The notes beneath the pieces were generated by a model, which was not told the origin of the DNA, ran no database searches, and saw only the letters and a list, made by a program, of their open reading frames with translations. Shown piece by piece: positions 1 through 8,144 of a stretch of DNA of 60,242 bases (positions are counted from its first letter, which is position 1; each line of letters starts with the position of its first letter). Origin of the DNA: Micromonospora sp. AMSO31t (GTDB lineage Bacteria > Actinomycetota > Actinomycetes > Mycobacteriales > Micromonosporaceae); NCBI RefSeq assembly GCF_008868175.1, contig NZ_WBKT01000019.1, forward strand, positions 1 through 60,242, in the 5' to 3' direction. Made by a program: the position numbers and the translations under genes.

Positions 1-322
1 GGACGGGGTGGCGGCTGACCAGGCCGACGCCGTAGAGGGGTTCGCCGTGGCCGTCGTCGTCGTGGGTGAGGGGGCGGAACTGTTCGCCGGGGGTGCCGAC
101 GACGGCGGCGGCGAAGCGGTGTTCGGGGGCGTCGAGGGCGCGGGCGGCGATGGCGGTGAGGTCGAGGCGGCCGCTGCGGGTCTGGTCGCGGTCGACCTCC
201 TGCAGGGCGAGGACGTCGGCGTCGAGTGCGGTGACGGCGGCGGCGAGCCGGTCGGGGTCGACGAGTCCGTCGGTGAGGGACCGGCCGTGCAGCAGGTTGA
301 AGGTGGCCAGGCGCACCTGCAC
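1..322 (-). CDS. Endonuclease/exonuclease/phosphatase family protein, N-terminal part
   Basis: Only the first 107 or so residues lie in the window; the gene runs off the left edge. The protein opens with an ATFNLLHG segment followed about 30 residues later by LQEVDRDQ. These are the metal-binding Asn and Glu motifs that open the EEP fold shared by exonuclease III, DNase I-like and sphingomyelinase-like phosphodiesterases. Family members hydrolyse phosphodiester bonds with Mg2+; the substrate cannot be judged from this fragment. I see no clear signal peptide, so a cytoplasmic enzyme is likely. The start is taken as GTG at 322; an in-frame GTG at 316 is an alternative. A TauE gene follows on the other strand. 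Confidence 0.7.
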   Translation of the reverse strand, partial: MQVRLATFNLLHGRSLTDGLVDPDRLAAAVTALDADVLALQEVDRDQTRSGRLDLTAIAARALDAPEHRFAAAVVGTPGEQFRPLTHDDDGHGEPLYGVGLVSRHPV

Positions 323-351
323 ACCCTACGTCCGCGTGGCAGGCTTGCCCG

Positions 352-438
352 GTGCTGAAGGCGTTGCTGTGTTCGATGCTGGTGTTCGTGGCGGTGGCGT
401 CGCTGGGGTTGTGGTTGCGGCGGCTGCGGGGGCGTTGA
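352..438 (+). CDS. Possible 28-residue single-span membrane peptide
   Basis: A short frame starting at GTG 352 encodes one hydrophobic stretch (LLCSMLVFVAVASLGLWL) followed by an arginine-rich tail (RRLRGR) before TGA. This composition fits a tiny N-out/C-in membrane peptide. It lies in the gap between the leftward EEP gene and the rightward TauE permease. No strong ribosome binding site is visible upstream, and short hydrophobic frames arise by chance in GC-rich DNA, so the call is tentative. I do not recognise a family. Confidence 0.25.
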   Translation: MLKALLCSMLVFVAVASLGLWLRRLRGR

Positions 439-502
439 GCTGCGGTGAGGCTGGCCACAGGGCGTCCCGCCGGGGTGGTGGGGGTGGGCAGAATGGCGGC
501 CC

Positions 503-1276
503 GTGGATCCTCTGTCGCTGACGACCCTGTTGAGCGCGGCCGCCGTGGCGGGCTGGGTGGACGCCGTGGTGGGCGGCGGTGGCCTGTTGTTGCTGCCGGC
601 GCTGCTGCTGGGCGCGCCGGGGGTGCCGGTGGCGACGGCGTTGGGCACGAACAAGCTGGCCGCGATCTTCGGTACGTCGACGGCGGCGGTGACGTACGCG
701 CGGCGCACGAAGCTGGACTGGGCGGTGGCCGGGCCGGCCGCGGGCCTGGCGGTGTTGACCGCCGGGTTGGGTGCGGCGCTGGCGGGCGCGGTGCCGGCGG
801 GGGCGTACCGGCCGGTGCTGCTCGTGGTGCTGGTGTCGGTGGCGGTGTTCGTGCTGACCCGGCCGCGGCTGGGGGTGGTGTCGCATCCGGAGCGGCGCAC
901 GCCGGTGCGGGTGGTGACGGCCGTGGCGGTGGCCGGGCTGGGCATCGCCCTGTACGACGGGTTGATCGGGCCGGGCACGGGCACGTTCCTGGTGTTGGCG
1001 TTCACGGCGCTGCTGGGGTCGGACTTCGTGCACGCGTCGGCGATGGCGAAGGTGGTCAACGCGGGCACGAACCTGGGTGCGCTGGTGGTGTTCGCGGCGA
1101 CCGGGCACGTGTGGTGGCTGCTGGGCGCGGCGATGGCGGTGTGCAACGTGGCCGGGGCGGCGGTGGGCGCGCGGATGGCGTTGCGGCGCGGTTCGGGTTT
1201 CGTGCGGGTGGTGCTGCTGGTCGTGGTGGTGGCGCTGGTGGGCAAGTTGGGCTACGACCAGTGGGTGGCGGCGTGA
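503..1276 (+). CDS. TauE/SafE (UPF0721) family permease
   Basis: A 257-residue integral membrane protein, the usual length for the TauE/SafE family, which moves organic or sulfur anions such as sulfite or sulfoacetate across the cytoplasmic membrane. It begins with the family's first helix and Gly-rich turn (GWVDAVVGGGGLLLLPALL). A matching repeat sits near residue 150 (GLIGPGTGTFLVLAFTALLG), which is the internal duplication typical of the fold. About eight hydrophobic segments are visible. The start is GTG at 503. The next gene, an acetyltransferase, begins 32 bases downstream, so the two may be co-transcribed. The substrate is unknown. Confidence 0.85.
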   Translation: MDPLSLTTLLSAAAVAGWVDAVVGGGGLLLLPALLLGAPGVPVATALGTNKLAAIFGTSTAAVTYARRTKLDWAVAGPAAGLAVLTAGLGAALAGAVPAGAYRPVLLVVLVSVAVFVLTRPRLGVVSHPERRTPVRVVTAVAVAGLGIALYDGLIGPGTGTFLVLAFTALLGSDFVHASAMAKVVNAGTNLGALVVFAATGHVWWLLGAAMAVCNVAGAAVGARMALRRGSGFVRVVLLVVVVALVGKLGYDQWVAA

Positions 1277-1308
1277 GGCGCTGACCGTCGGCGTGTGATC
1301 ATCGGCGG

Positions 1309-2082
1309 GTGGCTGTGCGCGCCGAACACGACCGTGTCGTCCTCGCCGAGCTGCTGGGGCGGGATCCGGTGCTGCACGCGTACCAGTTGGGTGACCTGGA
1401 CGACTTCTTCTGGCCGTACACGTCGTGGTTCCGCCGGGGCGACGAGGTGGTGCTGCTCTACCACGGTGTCGAGCTGCCCACGCTGCTGGCGTTCGCGCCG
1501 CCGGAGCGCGCCGGGGACCTGGCGGCGCTGCTGGCCGAGGCGGCGCCGGTGCTGCCGGCCCGGTTGTGGGCGCACCTCTCCCCCGGCCTGGACGCGACGG
1601 TGTCCCGCTGGTACGCGGTGTCCGACGAGGCCGCGCACCACCGGATGGCGTTGACCGACCCGGCCCGGCTGGCTGCGGTGGCGCCGGCCGGTGCGCCGTT
1701 GGGCCGCGCCGACCTGCCGGAGCTGCGGGAGTTGTACGCGGCCGCGTACCCGGGCAACTGGTTCGACCCGCGGATGCTGGACACCGGCCGGTATGTCGGG
1801 GTGCGGGAGGGCGGCCGGCTGGTGGCGGTGGCCGGGGTGCACGTGTGGTCGCCGACGTGGCGGGTGGCGGCGCTGGGCAATGTGACCACCCACCCGGACG
1901 TGCGGGGGCGGGGTCTGGCCGGGGCGGCCGTGGCCGCGGTGTGCGCCGGGCTGCGGGCCACCGTCGACCACGTGACGCTGAACGTGCAGGCGGACAACAT
2001 CCCGGCGGTGCGTCTGTACGAGCGGCTCGGCTTCACGCGGGTGGCGGAGTTCACCGAGTGCGCGCTGCGCCGCCTGCCGTGA
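1309..2082 (+). CDS. GNAT family N-acetyltransferase
   Basis: A 257-residue protein whose C-terminal half is a GNAT acetyl-CoA binding domain. Motif A is visible as VRGRGLAGAAV near residue 200, followed by LNVQADNIPAVRLYERLGF, the conserved strand and helix near the GNAT C-terminus. The N-terminal half (DPVLHAYQLGDLDDFFWPYTSW) resembles the extra domain found in actinobacterial two-domain GNAT proteins. It would transfer an acetyl group from acetyl-CoA to a primary amine on a small molecule or protein; the acceptor is not predictable. The start is GTG at 1309, just after the TauE gene. It converges on def. Confidence 0.8.
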   Translation: MAVRAEHDRVVLAELLGRDPVLHAYQLGDLDDFFWPYTSWFRRGDEVVLLYHGVELPTLLAFAPPERAGDLAALLAEAAPVLPARLWAHLSPGLDATVSRWYAVSDEAAHHRMALTDPARLAAVAPAGAPLGRADLPELRELYAAAYPGNWFDPRMLDTGRYVGVREGGRLVAVAGVHVWSPTWRVAALGNVTTHPDVRGRGLAGAAVAAVCAGLRATVDHVTLNVQADNIPAVRLYERLGFTRVAEFTECALRRLP

Positions 2083-2109
2083 CCGGCTGACCCGCCCCCG
2101 GGTCGCCGG

Positions 2110-2619
2110 TCAGCGGCCCCGGCTGGGCGAGTCGAACCGGCCGGCGCGGATCTCCCGCAGCGCCCGGCGGCGGGTGTCGCCGCGCAGCGTGTCCACGTAC
2201 AGGCGGCCGTGCAGGTGGTCGGTTTCGTGCTGCAGGGCGCGGGCCAGGAATCCGCTGCCGGCGATGGTGAGCGGCTGGCCGTGCTGGTCGACGCCGTGCG
2301 CGGTGGCGTGCAGGGCGCGCGGCGTCGGGAAGTACAGCCCGGGGATGGACAGGCAGCCCTCGTCGTCGTCCTGGAGTTCCTCGGACAGCTCCAGGGTCGG
2401 GTTGATGAGGTGGCCGCGGTGCCCGTCGGCGTCGTAGACGAACACCTGGGCGTTCACCCCGATCTGGGGGGCGGCGACGCCGGCGCGGCCGGGTGCGCCG
2501 AGCAGCGTGTCCATGAGGTCCTGCACGAGCGCGCGCAGCTCGGCGTCGAAACTGGTCACCGGCTCGGACGGGGTGCGCAGCACGGGGTCGCCGATGATCC
2601 GGATCGGGCGCATAGTCAT
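2110..2619 (-). CDS. def: Peptide deformylase
   Basis: Removes the N-formyl group from nascent proteins, in the cytosol near the ribosome. All three signature motifs are present in a 169-residue chain of normal length: the G-x-G-x-A-A-P-Q-type motif (GRAGVAAPQIG), EGCLS with the metal-binding Cys, and QHETDHLHG, the HExxH-type site giving the two metal His and the catalytic Glu. The start is ATG at 2619; a second ATG two codons on (2613) is possible, and neither has a strong ribosome binding site. A TetR gene ends 10 bases upstream on the same strand. No formyltransferase gene is adjacent, so this may be one of several deformylases in the genome. Confidence 0.93.
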   Translation of the reverse strand: MTMRPIRIIGDPVLRTPSEPVTSFDAELRALVQDLMDTLLGAPGRAGVAAPQIGVNAQVFVYDADGHRGHLINPTLELSEELQDDDEGCLSIPGLYFPTPRALHATAHGVDQHGQPLTIAGSGFLARALQHETDHLHGRLYVDTLRGDTRRRALREIRAGRFDSPSRGR

Positions 2620-2629
2620 GCCCGGAAGG

Positions 2630-3418
2630 CTAGCCGCCCGTTACCCCGGCGGGTGCGGCACCTGCCCGGTCGCGGAGAAGGACCTCGACGCCGTCGAGCA
2701 GGCGGGCCAGCCCGAACTCGAAGGCGCGGGCCGGGTCCCCGGCGGCCTGGTACTCCTGCCCGGCGGTGGTGCCGACCCGGGCGGCGAGGGGGAACCGGTT
2801 CGGGTCGAGGACCTTCTCCAGGTACGGGGCGTGGGCGTGCCACCACTGCTGCTCGGTCATCCCGGTGTGCCGGGTGGCCTGGGCCGCCTCGACGGCGGGA
2901 CGGGCCGCGCCGTGGACGTAGCCGGTGACCAGGGTGATGACGGCGTCCATCTCCAGGTCGGTCAGGCCGATGCCGTCGACGGCGCCCAGCTCGTACTCGT
3001 ACTTGGCGATGAGGTTCGGGCCCAGCGGCGGGCGGGTGGTGGCGACCTGCAGCAGCCACGGGTGGCGCAGGTAGAGGGCGAAGTTCTCCCGGGCGATCTG
3101 GGCGAGCCGGCCCCGCCAGCCGCCCGGCACCTGCTCGGGGCGGTTGGTCTCGCCGTAGACGGTGTCGAGCATGACGTCGAGCAGTTCGCCCTTGCCGGGC
3201 ACGTGCGTGTAGAGGGTCATGGTGCCCACCCCGAGCCGTTCGGCGACTCGGCGCATCGACAGCGCGGCCAGCCCGTCGGCGTCGGCGACCTCGATGGCCG
3301 CGCGCACGATCCGCTCCACGGAGAGGTCGCCGCCCTTGCGGCTGGCCTTCTCCCGGGTACGCCAGAGCAGGGCGAGGCTGCGCGCCGGGTCCCCGGTGCC
3401 GCTGTACTCGGTGGTCAC
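2630..3418 (-). CDS. TetR family transcriptional regulator
   Basis: A 262-residue regulator. The N-terminal helix-turn-helix (about residues 35-80) reads LSVERIVRAAIEVADADGLAALSMRRVAERLGVG..TLYTHV in outline, the classic TetR DNA-binding pattern. The long C-terminal ligand domain resembles the TetR_C_1 class, as in tetracycline-type repressors. The start is GTG at 3418. It is transcribed divergently from a DrrAB-like exporter and only 72 bases separate the two starts. That gap holds a perfect inverted repeat over the exporter's promoter, so it probably represses the exporter until a toxic ligand binds. The ligand is unknown. Confidence 0.88.
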   Translation of the reverse strand: MTTEYSGTGDPARSLALLWRTREKASRKGGDLSVERIVRAAIEVADADGLAALSMRRVAERLGVGTMTLYTHVPGKGELLDVMLDTVYGETNRPEQVPGGWRGRLAQIARENFALYLRHPWLLQVATTRPPLGPNLIAKYEYELGAVDGIGLTDLEMDAVITLVTGYVHGAARPAVEAAQATRHTGMTEQQWWHAHAPYLEKVLDPNRFPLAARVGTTAGQEYQAAGDPARAFEFGLARLLDGVEVLLRDRAGAAPAGVTGG

Positions 3419-3446
3419 CCGCCGACTGTACCGACCCCCCTTCTCG

Positions 3447-3470
3447 TATGATGTACGGTACGGCGTACCG
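3447..3470 (+). promoter_or_regulatory. Exporter promoter -10 (TATGAT) with overlapping TetR-type operator
   Basis: TATGAT at 3447-3452 is a near-consensus -10, with no convincing -35 upstream. Directly after it, 3456-3470 is a perfect 6-bp inverted repeat with a 3-base spacer (CGGTAC GGC GTACCG) covering the expected transcription start. A repressor bound here would block the ABC exporter gene at 3491, which has a good ribosome binding site (GGAGGGG). Confidence 0.55.
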
Positions 3471-3490
3471 GACGAGGAGCGGAGGGGCCG

Positions 3491-4450
3491 ATGCGACGGG
3501 ACGGACCAGCGATCGAGGCGGAGGGCCTACACAAGCGCTACGGCGACCAGGTCGCCCTGGACGGCGTCGACCTGGCGGTGCCCGCGGGCACGGTCTGCGC
3601 GGTGCTCGGCGTGAACGGGGCCGGCAAGAGCACCCTGGTGCGCATCCTGACCACCCTGCTGCGCGCCGACTCCGGGGTGGCCCGGGTGGCCGGGTTCGAC
3701 GTACGGCGGCGGGCCGACCGGGCCCGCGCGCACCTGGGACTGGTCGGCCAGCACGCGGCGGTCGACGAGATCCTCGGCGGCCGGCAGAACCTGGTGCTGT
3801 TCGGCCGGCTGCACCGCCTCTCCCCGGCCCGCGCGGCGGCGCGCGCCGACGACCTGCTGGACCGCTTCGACCTGACCGCGGCCGCCCACCGGCCGGTGGC
3901 CGGCTGGTCCGGCGGGATGCGCCGGCGGCTCGACCTGGCCGCCGCGCTGATCGTCGACCCGCCCGTGCTGTTCCTCGACGAACCGACCACCGGCCTGGAC
4001 CCGCGCGCCCGCAGCGACGTCTGGGACGCCGTACGCGCCCTGGTCGGCGCCGGAACCACCGTCCTGCTGACCACCCAGTACCTGGAGGAGGCCGACCGGC
4101 TCGCCGACGGCGTGCGGGTGCTGCACCACGGGCGGGTGACCGCGGCCGGCACCCCGGAGGAGCTGAAGTCCACCCTCGGCGGCGACCGGATCGACGTGGT
4201 GCTGCACCACCCGGACGACCTGGCCGCGGCCGCCGCGGCGGTCACCGCCGCCACCGGCGCGGCGCCCACCGTCGACCGCGCCGCGCTGCGGCTCAGCGTC
4301 CCGGTCACCGACCGGGTCGCCGCGCTCGCCGCGGTGCTGCGCGCCGTCGAGGTCGCCGGCCTGCGCGCCGGCGACGTTGCGGTGCGCCGCCCCACCCTCG
4401 ACGAGGTGTTCCTGCACCTCACCGACTCCCGCACGGAGGTGCCGGCGTGA
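3491..4450 (+). CDS. ABC exporter ATP-binding protein, DrrA type
   Basis: ATPase subunit of a two-component drug or lipid exporter, working on the cytosolic face with the permease that follows. The 319 residues carry Walker A (GVNGAGKST, residues 40-48), the signature SGGM (140-143), Walker B with catalytic Glu (VLFLDEPTTGLD, from about 159) and the switch His region (LLTTQYLEEAD). The C-terminal extension with a VRRPTLDEVFLHLT motif is typical of DrrA and related daunorubicin-resistance ATPases. It overlaps the permease start (GTGA at 4447-4450), which implies translational coupling. Likely controlled by the divergent TetR protein. Confidence 0.9.
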   Translation: MRRDGPAIEAEGLHKRYGDQVALDGVDLAVPAGTVCAVLGVNGAGKSTLVRILTTLLRADSGVARVAGFDVRRRADRARAHLGLVGQHAAVDEILGGRQNLVLFGRLHRLSPARAAARADDLLDRFDLTAAAHRPVAGWSGGMRRRLDLAAALIVDPPVLFLDEPTTGLDPRARSDVWDAVRALVGAGTTVLLTTQYLEEADRLADGVRVLHHGRVTAAGTPEELKSTLGGDRIDVVLHHPDDLAAAAAAVTAATGAAPTVDRAALRLSVPVTDRVAALAAVLRAVEVAGLRAGDVAVRRPTLDEVFLHLTDSRTEVPA

Positions 4451-5253
4451 CCGTCCTGCCGCTGTCCCGGGCCCGCTGGGCCGCCGCCGACACCGCGATC
4501 CTGACCCGCCGGACCCTCGCCCACTGGGCGCGCCGCCCCGGCGAGGTGCTGTTCGGCCTGCTGTTTCCCGTCCTGCTGCTGCTGATGTTCGGCTACCTGT
4601 TCGGCGGCGCCATGGCACTGCCCGACGGCGCCGACTACCGGGAGTTCCTGCTGCCCGGCATGGTGGCCATGACCATGCTCTTCGGCGTGGAGACCACCTA
4701 CACGGCCGTGGCCGTGGACACCGCCCGTGGCGTGACCGACCGGTTCCGGTCGTTGCCCATGAGCCGCGCCGCGGTGGTCTCCGGCCGGGCCGTGGCCGAC
4801 CTGCTGCACTCCGCCGTGGCCCTGGCCGTGGTGCTCGGCTGCGGCGTTCTGATCGGCTGGCAGCCGCACCGTGGCCCCCTCGCGGCGCTGGCCGCGGTGG
4901 CGCTGCTGCTGCTCCTGCGCTTCGCGATGATCTGGCTCGGCGTGTACCTGGCGCTGCTGCTGCGCCGCCCCGAGACGGTCGCCGCGCTGCAGATCCTGGT
5001 CTGGCCGCTGGGCTTCGCCTCCAACGCGTTCGTCGCCCCGGCCACCATGCCGGGGTGGCTCGCCGCCGTCGCCGCCTGGAACCCGCTGTCGGCCACCGTG
5101 GCCGCCACCCGGGACCTGTTCGGCAACCCCGGCTGGGGCGCCGGCTCCTGGCCGGCCGAGCACGCGGTGGCCCTGGCGGTGGCCTGGCCGCTGCTGCTGG
5201 TCGCCGTGTTCCTCCCGCTGTCCGTACGCCGCTGGCAGCGCCTGGGCCGGTGA
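4447..5253 (+). CDS. ABC exporter permease, DrrB / ABC-2 type
   Basis: The 268-residue membrane partner of the preceding ATPase. It has a cytosolic N-terminus and about six transmembrane segments in the ABC-2 pattern, starting with VLFGLLFPVLLLLMFGYLFGGAM. It contains the DrrB-like segments EFLLPGMVAM and DRFRSLPMSRAAVVSGR. The start is GTG at 4447, overlapping the stop of the ATPase gene by four bases. The pair most likely exports a hydrophobic compound such as an antibiotic. It converges with the MarR gene downstream. Confidence 0.88.
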   Translation: MTVLPLSRARWAAADTAILTRRTLAHWARRPGEVLFGLLFPVLLLLMFGYLFGGAMALPDGADYREFLLPGMVAMTMLFGVETTYTAVAVDTARGVTDRFRSLPMSRAAVVSGRAVADLLHSAVALAVVLGCGVLIGWQPHRGPLAALAAVALLLLLRFAMIWLGVYLALLLRRPETVAALQILVWPLGFASNAFVAPATMPGWLAAVAAWNPLSATVAATRDLFGNPGWGAGSWPAEHAVALAVAWPLLLVAVFLPLSVRRWQRLGR

Positions 5254-5275
5254 GACCCCCGGCCGCCGGCCCCGC

Positions 5276-5767
5276 TCAGGCCGGCGGCCGGGTGGGCGCC
5301 AGGCCGGTGTCGGCGATCCGGTCGCGCAGCGGGCGGCGGCGCAGCGCGGCGAGCACCGCGTACAGCTCGTCGGCCAGGGGTACGGGCAGCTCGGTGTCCA
5401 GCCGGCGCATGGCGGTGGTGGTGGCCGCCCACTCGGCCTCGATCACCGGCAGCAGGGCGCGCGCCCGGTCGGTGAGGGTGACGATGCGCTGCCGGGCGTC
5501 GGCGCCGGGAGCCAGGTCGACGAGGCCGGCGCGGGCCATCTGGGCGACGGTCTGGCTGGCCGCGGAGTGGGTGACGCCGACCCGGGCGGCCAGGTCGCGG
5601 ATCGCCAGGGGTCCGTCGGCGACGAGCACCCGCACCAGCGGTGAGTAGCGCGGCCGGTAGCCGGGCAGGTCGAGGTCGGCGTAGACGGCGGCCACGTCGC
5701 CGTCGAGCACCTCGAGGACGTGGCGCAGCAGGGTGCCGAGGGCCTCACGGTCGGGGGTGGCGGTCAC
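5276..5767 (-). CDS. MarR family transcriptional regulator
   Basis: A 163-residue winged-helix regulator of MarR size. The DNA-binding core is visible from about residue 45 to 110: RYSPLVRVLVADGPLAIRDLAARVGVTHSAASQTV in outline, then the wing DARQRIVTLTDRAR. The start is set at GTG 5767, because the reading frame upstream of this point overlaps the divergent hydrolase and its promoter region. A strong palindrome lies just upstream at 5775-5796 and is the obvious operator. It probably controls itself and the divergent peptidase-like gene. Confidence 0.85.
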   Translation of the reverse strand: MTATPDREALGTLLRHVLEVLDGDVAAVYADLDLPGYRPRYSPLVRVLVADGPLAIRDLAARVGVTHSAASQTVAQMARAGLVDLAPGADARQRIVTLTDRARALLPVIEAEWAATTTAMRRLDTELPVPLADELYAVLAALRRRPLRDRIADTGLAPTRPPA

Positions 5768-5774
5768 GTCCGCT

Positions 5775-5796
5775 AATGTAACAGCGCTGTTGCATT
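5775..5796. promoter_or_regulatory. 22-bp palindromic operator for the MarR regulator
   Basis: The sequence AATGTAACAGC at 5775-5785 is mirrored by GCTGTTGCATT at 5786-5796. Ten of eleven base pairs match, with only 5779/5792 out of place. The site sits in the 52-base gap between the divergent MarR and hydrolase starts, the usual place for a MarR dimer to bind both promoters. Confidence 0.7.
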
Positions 5797-5819
5797 CAGG
5801 TCGTGGGAGGGGAAGGCCG

Positions 5820-6767
5820 ATGTATCCACCGATCGAGCCGTACGCGCAGGGCCAGCTCGACGTCGGCGACGGCCAGCGGATCCACTGGGAGACCTGTGGC
5901 AACCCCGACGGGCGGCCGGCCCTCGTGGTGCACGGCGGGCCCGGCTCCGGCGCGGGCGCCTCCTGGCGGCGGCTGTTCGACCCGGCCGCCTACCGGATCA
6001 TCCTGTTCGACCAGCGCGGCTGCGGCCACAGCACCCCACCCGCCAGCGACCCGACCACCGACCTGTCGGTCAACACCACCGCCCACCTGCTGGCCGACAT
6101 GGAACGGCTGCGCGCGCACCTGGGCGTCGACCGGTGGCTGCTCTGCGGCGCCTCCTGGGGCTCGTCGCTGTCCCTCGCGTACGCCCAGCGCCACCCGGAA
6201 CGGGTCACCGCGCTGGTGCTGTTCAGCGTGGTCGCCAACACCCGCCGGGAGATCGACTGGGTGACCCGGGACATGGGCCGGATCTTCCCCGAGGAGTGGG
6301 CCCGGTTCCGTGACGGCGCGCCGCCGGCCGAGCGTGACGGTGACCTGTCCGCCGCGTACGCCCGGCTGGTCAACGACCCGGACCCGCGGGTGCGCGACCG
6401 GGCCGCCCGCGACTGGTGCGCCTGGGAGGACGTGCACGTGTCCCTGGCCGGCGGGTTCTCGGCCAGCCCCCGCTACGCCGACCCGGTGTTCCGGGCGGGC
6501 TTCACCCGCCTGGTCACCCACTACTTCAGCAACCTGGGGTTCCTGCCCGACGGGCAGCTGCTGCGCGACGCCGGCACGCTCGCCGGGATTCCCGGCGTGC
6601 TGGTGCAGGGCCGCCTGGACGTCAGCGGCCCGCCGGACATCGCCTGGCAGCTCACGCAGGCGTGGCCCGACGCCCGGCTGGAGATCGTCGAGTCCGGCGG
6701 CCACGGCAGCGGCCACGGGGTGGGCGAGCGCGTGGTCGCCGCCCTGGACGCCTTCGCCCACGCCTGA
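5820..6767 (+). CDS. pip: Alpha/beta hydrolase, prolyl iminopeptidase family
   Basis: A 315-residue cytosolic hydrolase matching the prolyl aminopeptidase (S33) family in length and motifs. HGGPG (38-42) forms the oxyanion region, DQRGCGHS (64-71) is a family hallmark, and GASWGS places the nucleophile at Ser112. A late GRLDVSGPP carries the likely catalytic Asp, and GGHGSGH near the C-terminus the His. Such enzymes cleave N-terminal proline, but the family also includes amide and ester hydrolases. The N-terminal GA in place of the usual GG before Ser is a small departure. The start ATG 5820 follows GGGAGGGGAAGG, a strong ribosome site. Control by the divergent MarR protein is likely. Confidence 0.8.
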   Translation: MYPPIEPYAQGQLDVGDGQRIHWETCGNPDGRPALVVHGGPGSGAGASWRRLFDPAAYRIILFDQRGCGHSTPPASDPTTDLSVNTTAHLLADMERLRAHLGVDRWLLCGASWGSSLSLAYAQRHPERVTALVLFSVVANTRREIDWVTRDMGRIFPEEWARFRDGAPPAERDGDLSAAYARLVNDPDPRVRDRAARDWCAWEDVHVSLAGGFSASPRYADPVFRAGFTRLVTHYFSNLGFLPDGQLLRDAGTLAGIPGVLVQGRLDVSGPPDIAWQLTQAWPDARLEIVESGGHGSGHGVGERVVAALDAFAHA

Positions 6768-6827
6768 GCCCCGCCCACCGGGCGCCGTCCCGGCAGGCCG
6801 CGCGGCGGGTCGAGGTACGGGAGCGGG

Positions 6828-7979
6828 TCAGGCGGCGAGCAGGGCCCGGATCGGGGCGGCCTTCGCGGCGGCCTCGGCGACCTCGGCGGCCGGGTCGCTG
6901 CCCCAGGTGATGCCGCCACCGGCCCACAGGTGCAGGCGTTCGGCGTCCGCGGCGGCGGTGCGGATGGTCAGGCCCAGGTCGACGCGGCCCGCCCCGACCC
7001 AGCCGAGCGCGCCCATGCTCGCGCCGCGGCCGACCGGCTCCCGGGCGGCGATCTCGTCGAGCGCGGCGAGCTTCGGGGCGCCGGTGACCGACCCGCCGGG
7101 GCAGACCGCCCGCAGCAGGCCGGCCAGGCCGAGGCCGTCGGCGGGCGCCGCGGACACCGTCGACTCGGCCTGCCACAGGTCACACCAGCGGCGTACGGCG
7201 AACAGCTCGTCGACCCGCACCGAGCCGGTGCGGGCCACCCGGGCCAGGTCGTTGCGTTCCAGGTCGACGATCATGACGTGCTCGGCGCGTTCCTTCGCCG
7301 AGGCGAGCAGCTCCCGGCGGCCGGCCGGGGTGGCCGGGCGGGTGCCCTTGATCGGCCGGGTGACCAGGCGGCCGTGTTCGACCGCGACGAGGGTTTCCGG
7401 GGAGGCGCAGCCGATCGCCCAGCCGAGCCCGGACAGGGTGCCGCCGTAGCGGGCGCCGGGCAGCGCGCCGAGGCGCGCGAGGGCGGGCAGCGGGTCGCCC
7501 GCGTACGCGGCGGCGGCGTGCCCGACGACGTTGACCTGGTAGACGTCGCCGCGCCCGATGGCCGCCCGGACCGCCGTCACGGCCTCGGCGTGCGCGGCGG
7601 GTGTCCAGCTGTCCCGCCACGGGCCCAGCCACCAGCCGCCGCCCGGTCCGGGGCCGGCCGGCGGGGCGGGCCGGTCGGCGTGGCCGTAGACCACCACCAC
7701 CAGGTCCGGCAGCGCCGGCGCCGGCGTGGGCGCGCCCGCCGGGCCGCCGGCGGCGCGGGCGCCGGCCGCGGCGGACAGGAACAGGGCGGCGCCGCAGGTC
7801 CCGTGCGGGTCGTGGGCGGCCGGCCGGGCCAGGTCGGACAGCGCCACGCCGTGCGCGGCCAGGAAATCCTCGGCGAGCGCCGCCGGGTCGCCGCCGTCGG
7901 CCAGCCACCATTCCAGCCGGGCCCGTTCCACGAGCCGGCCCCGGCACTCCGGCGGCGCCGCGGGAACGTCGATCCCCAT
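6828..7979 (-). CDS. pabB: Aminodeoxychorismate synthase component I-like (PabB)
   Basis: A chorismate-binding enzyme of about 383 residues making aminodeoxychorismate for folate synthesis. The catalytic C-terminal domain is intact: PIKGTRP has the Lys that separates PabB-type enzymes from anthranilate synthase (which has Ala there), DLERNDLARV follows, and PGGSVTGAPK is the chorismate loop. The N-terminal 130 residues are divergent and Ala/Pro/Gly-rich. No glutaminase gene or aminodeoxychorismate lyase is adjacent, so the partner lies elsewhere. The start is uncertain: ATG 7979 is used, ATG 8021 is in frame, and neither has a clear ribosome site. Confidence 0.85.
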   Translation of the reverse strand: MGIDVPAAPPECRGRLVERARLEWWLADGGDPAALAEDFLAAHGVALSDLARPAAHDPHGTCGAALFLSAAAGARAAGGPAGAPTPAPALPDLVVVVYGHADRPAPPAGPGPGGGWWLGPWRDSWTPAAHAEAVTAVRAAIGRGDVYQVNVVGHAAAAYAGDPLPALARLGALPGARYGGTLSGLGWAIGCASPETLVAVEHGRLVTRPIKGTRPATPAGRRELLASAKERAEHVMIVDLERNDLARVARTGSVRVDELFAVRRWCDLWQAESTVSAAPADGLGLAGLLRAVCPGGSVTGAPKLAALDEIAAREPVGRGASMGALGWVGAGRVDLGLTIRTAAADAERLHLWAGGGITWGSDPAAEVAEAAAKAAPIRALLAA

Positions 7980-8084
7980 CTTTGGGAGCGCTTCCACGCC
8001 GTCCGGTCGGTTCACACTCATCCGTTCAGCCGATTTCGGGTGAACAAGCCGCATCCTTGCTCGATAGCGCGCGCTTTCACTTGG

Positions 8085-8116
8085 TACTGTGCGTCACTGG
8101 TCATGTGAACCATGAC
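8085..8116 (+). promoter_or_regulatory. Candidate promoter and operator of the DUF5999 gene
   Basis: TACTGT at 8085-8090 is a plausible -10. Ten bases later, 8100-8116 holds a perfect 6-bp inverted repeat with a 5-base spacer (GTCATG TGAAC CATGAC) covering the expected transcript start. No -35 is convincing. The binding protein is unknown. Confidence 0.35.
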
Positions 8117-8144
8117 ACAGTGCCCCCACAGTCCGGAGAACCCG

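Noticed and set aside
1252..1971. Long reading frames on the reverse strand across TauE and GNAT
   Set aside because: They are shadows of the real genes: low-complexity Arg/His/Gly/Pro text with no family resemblance and no ribosome site.
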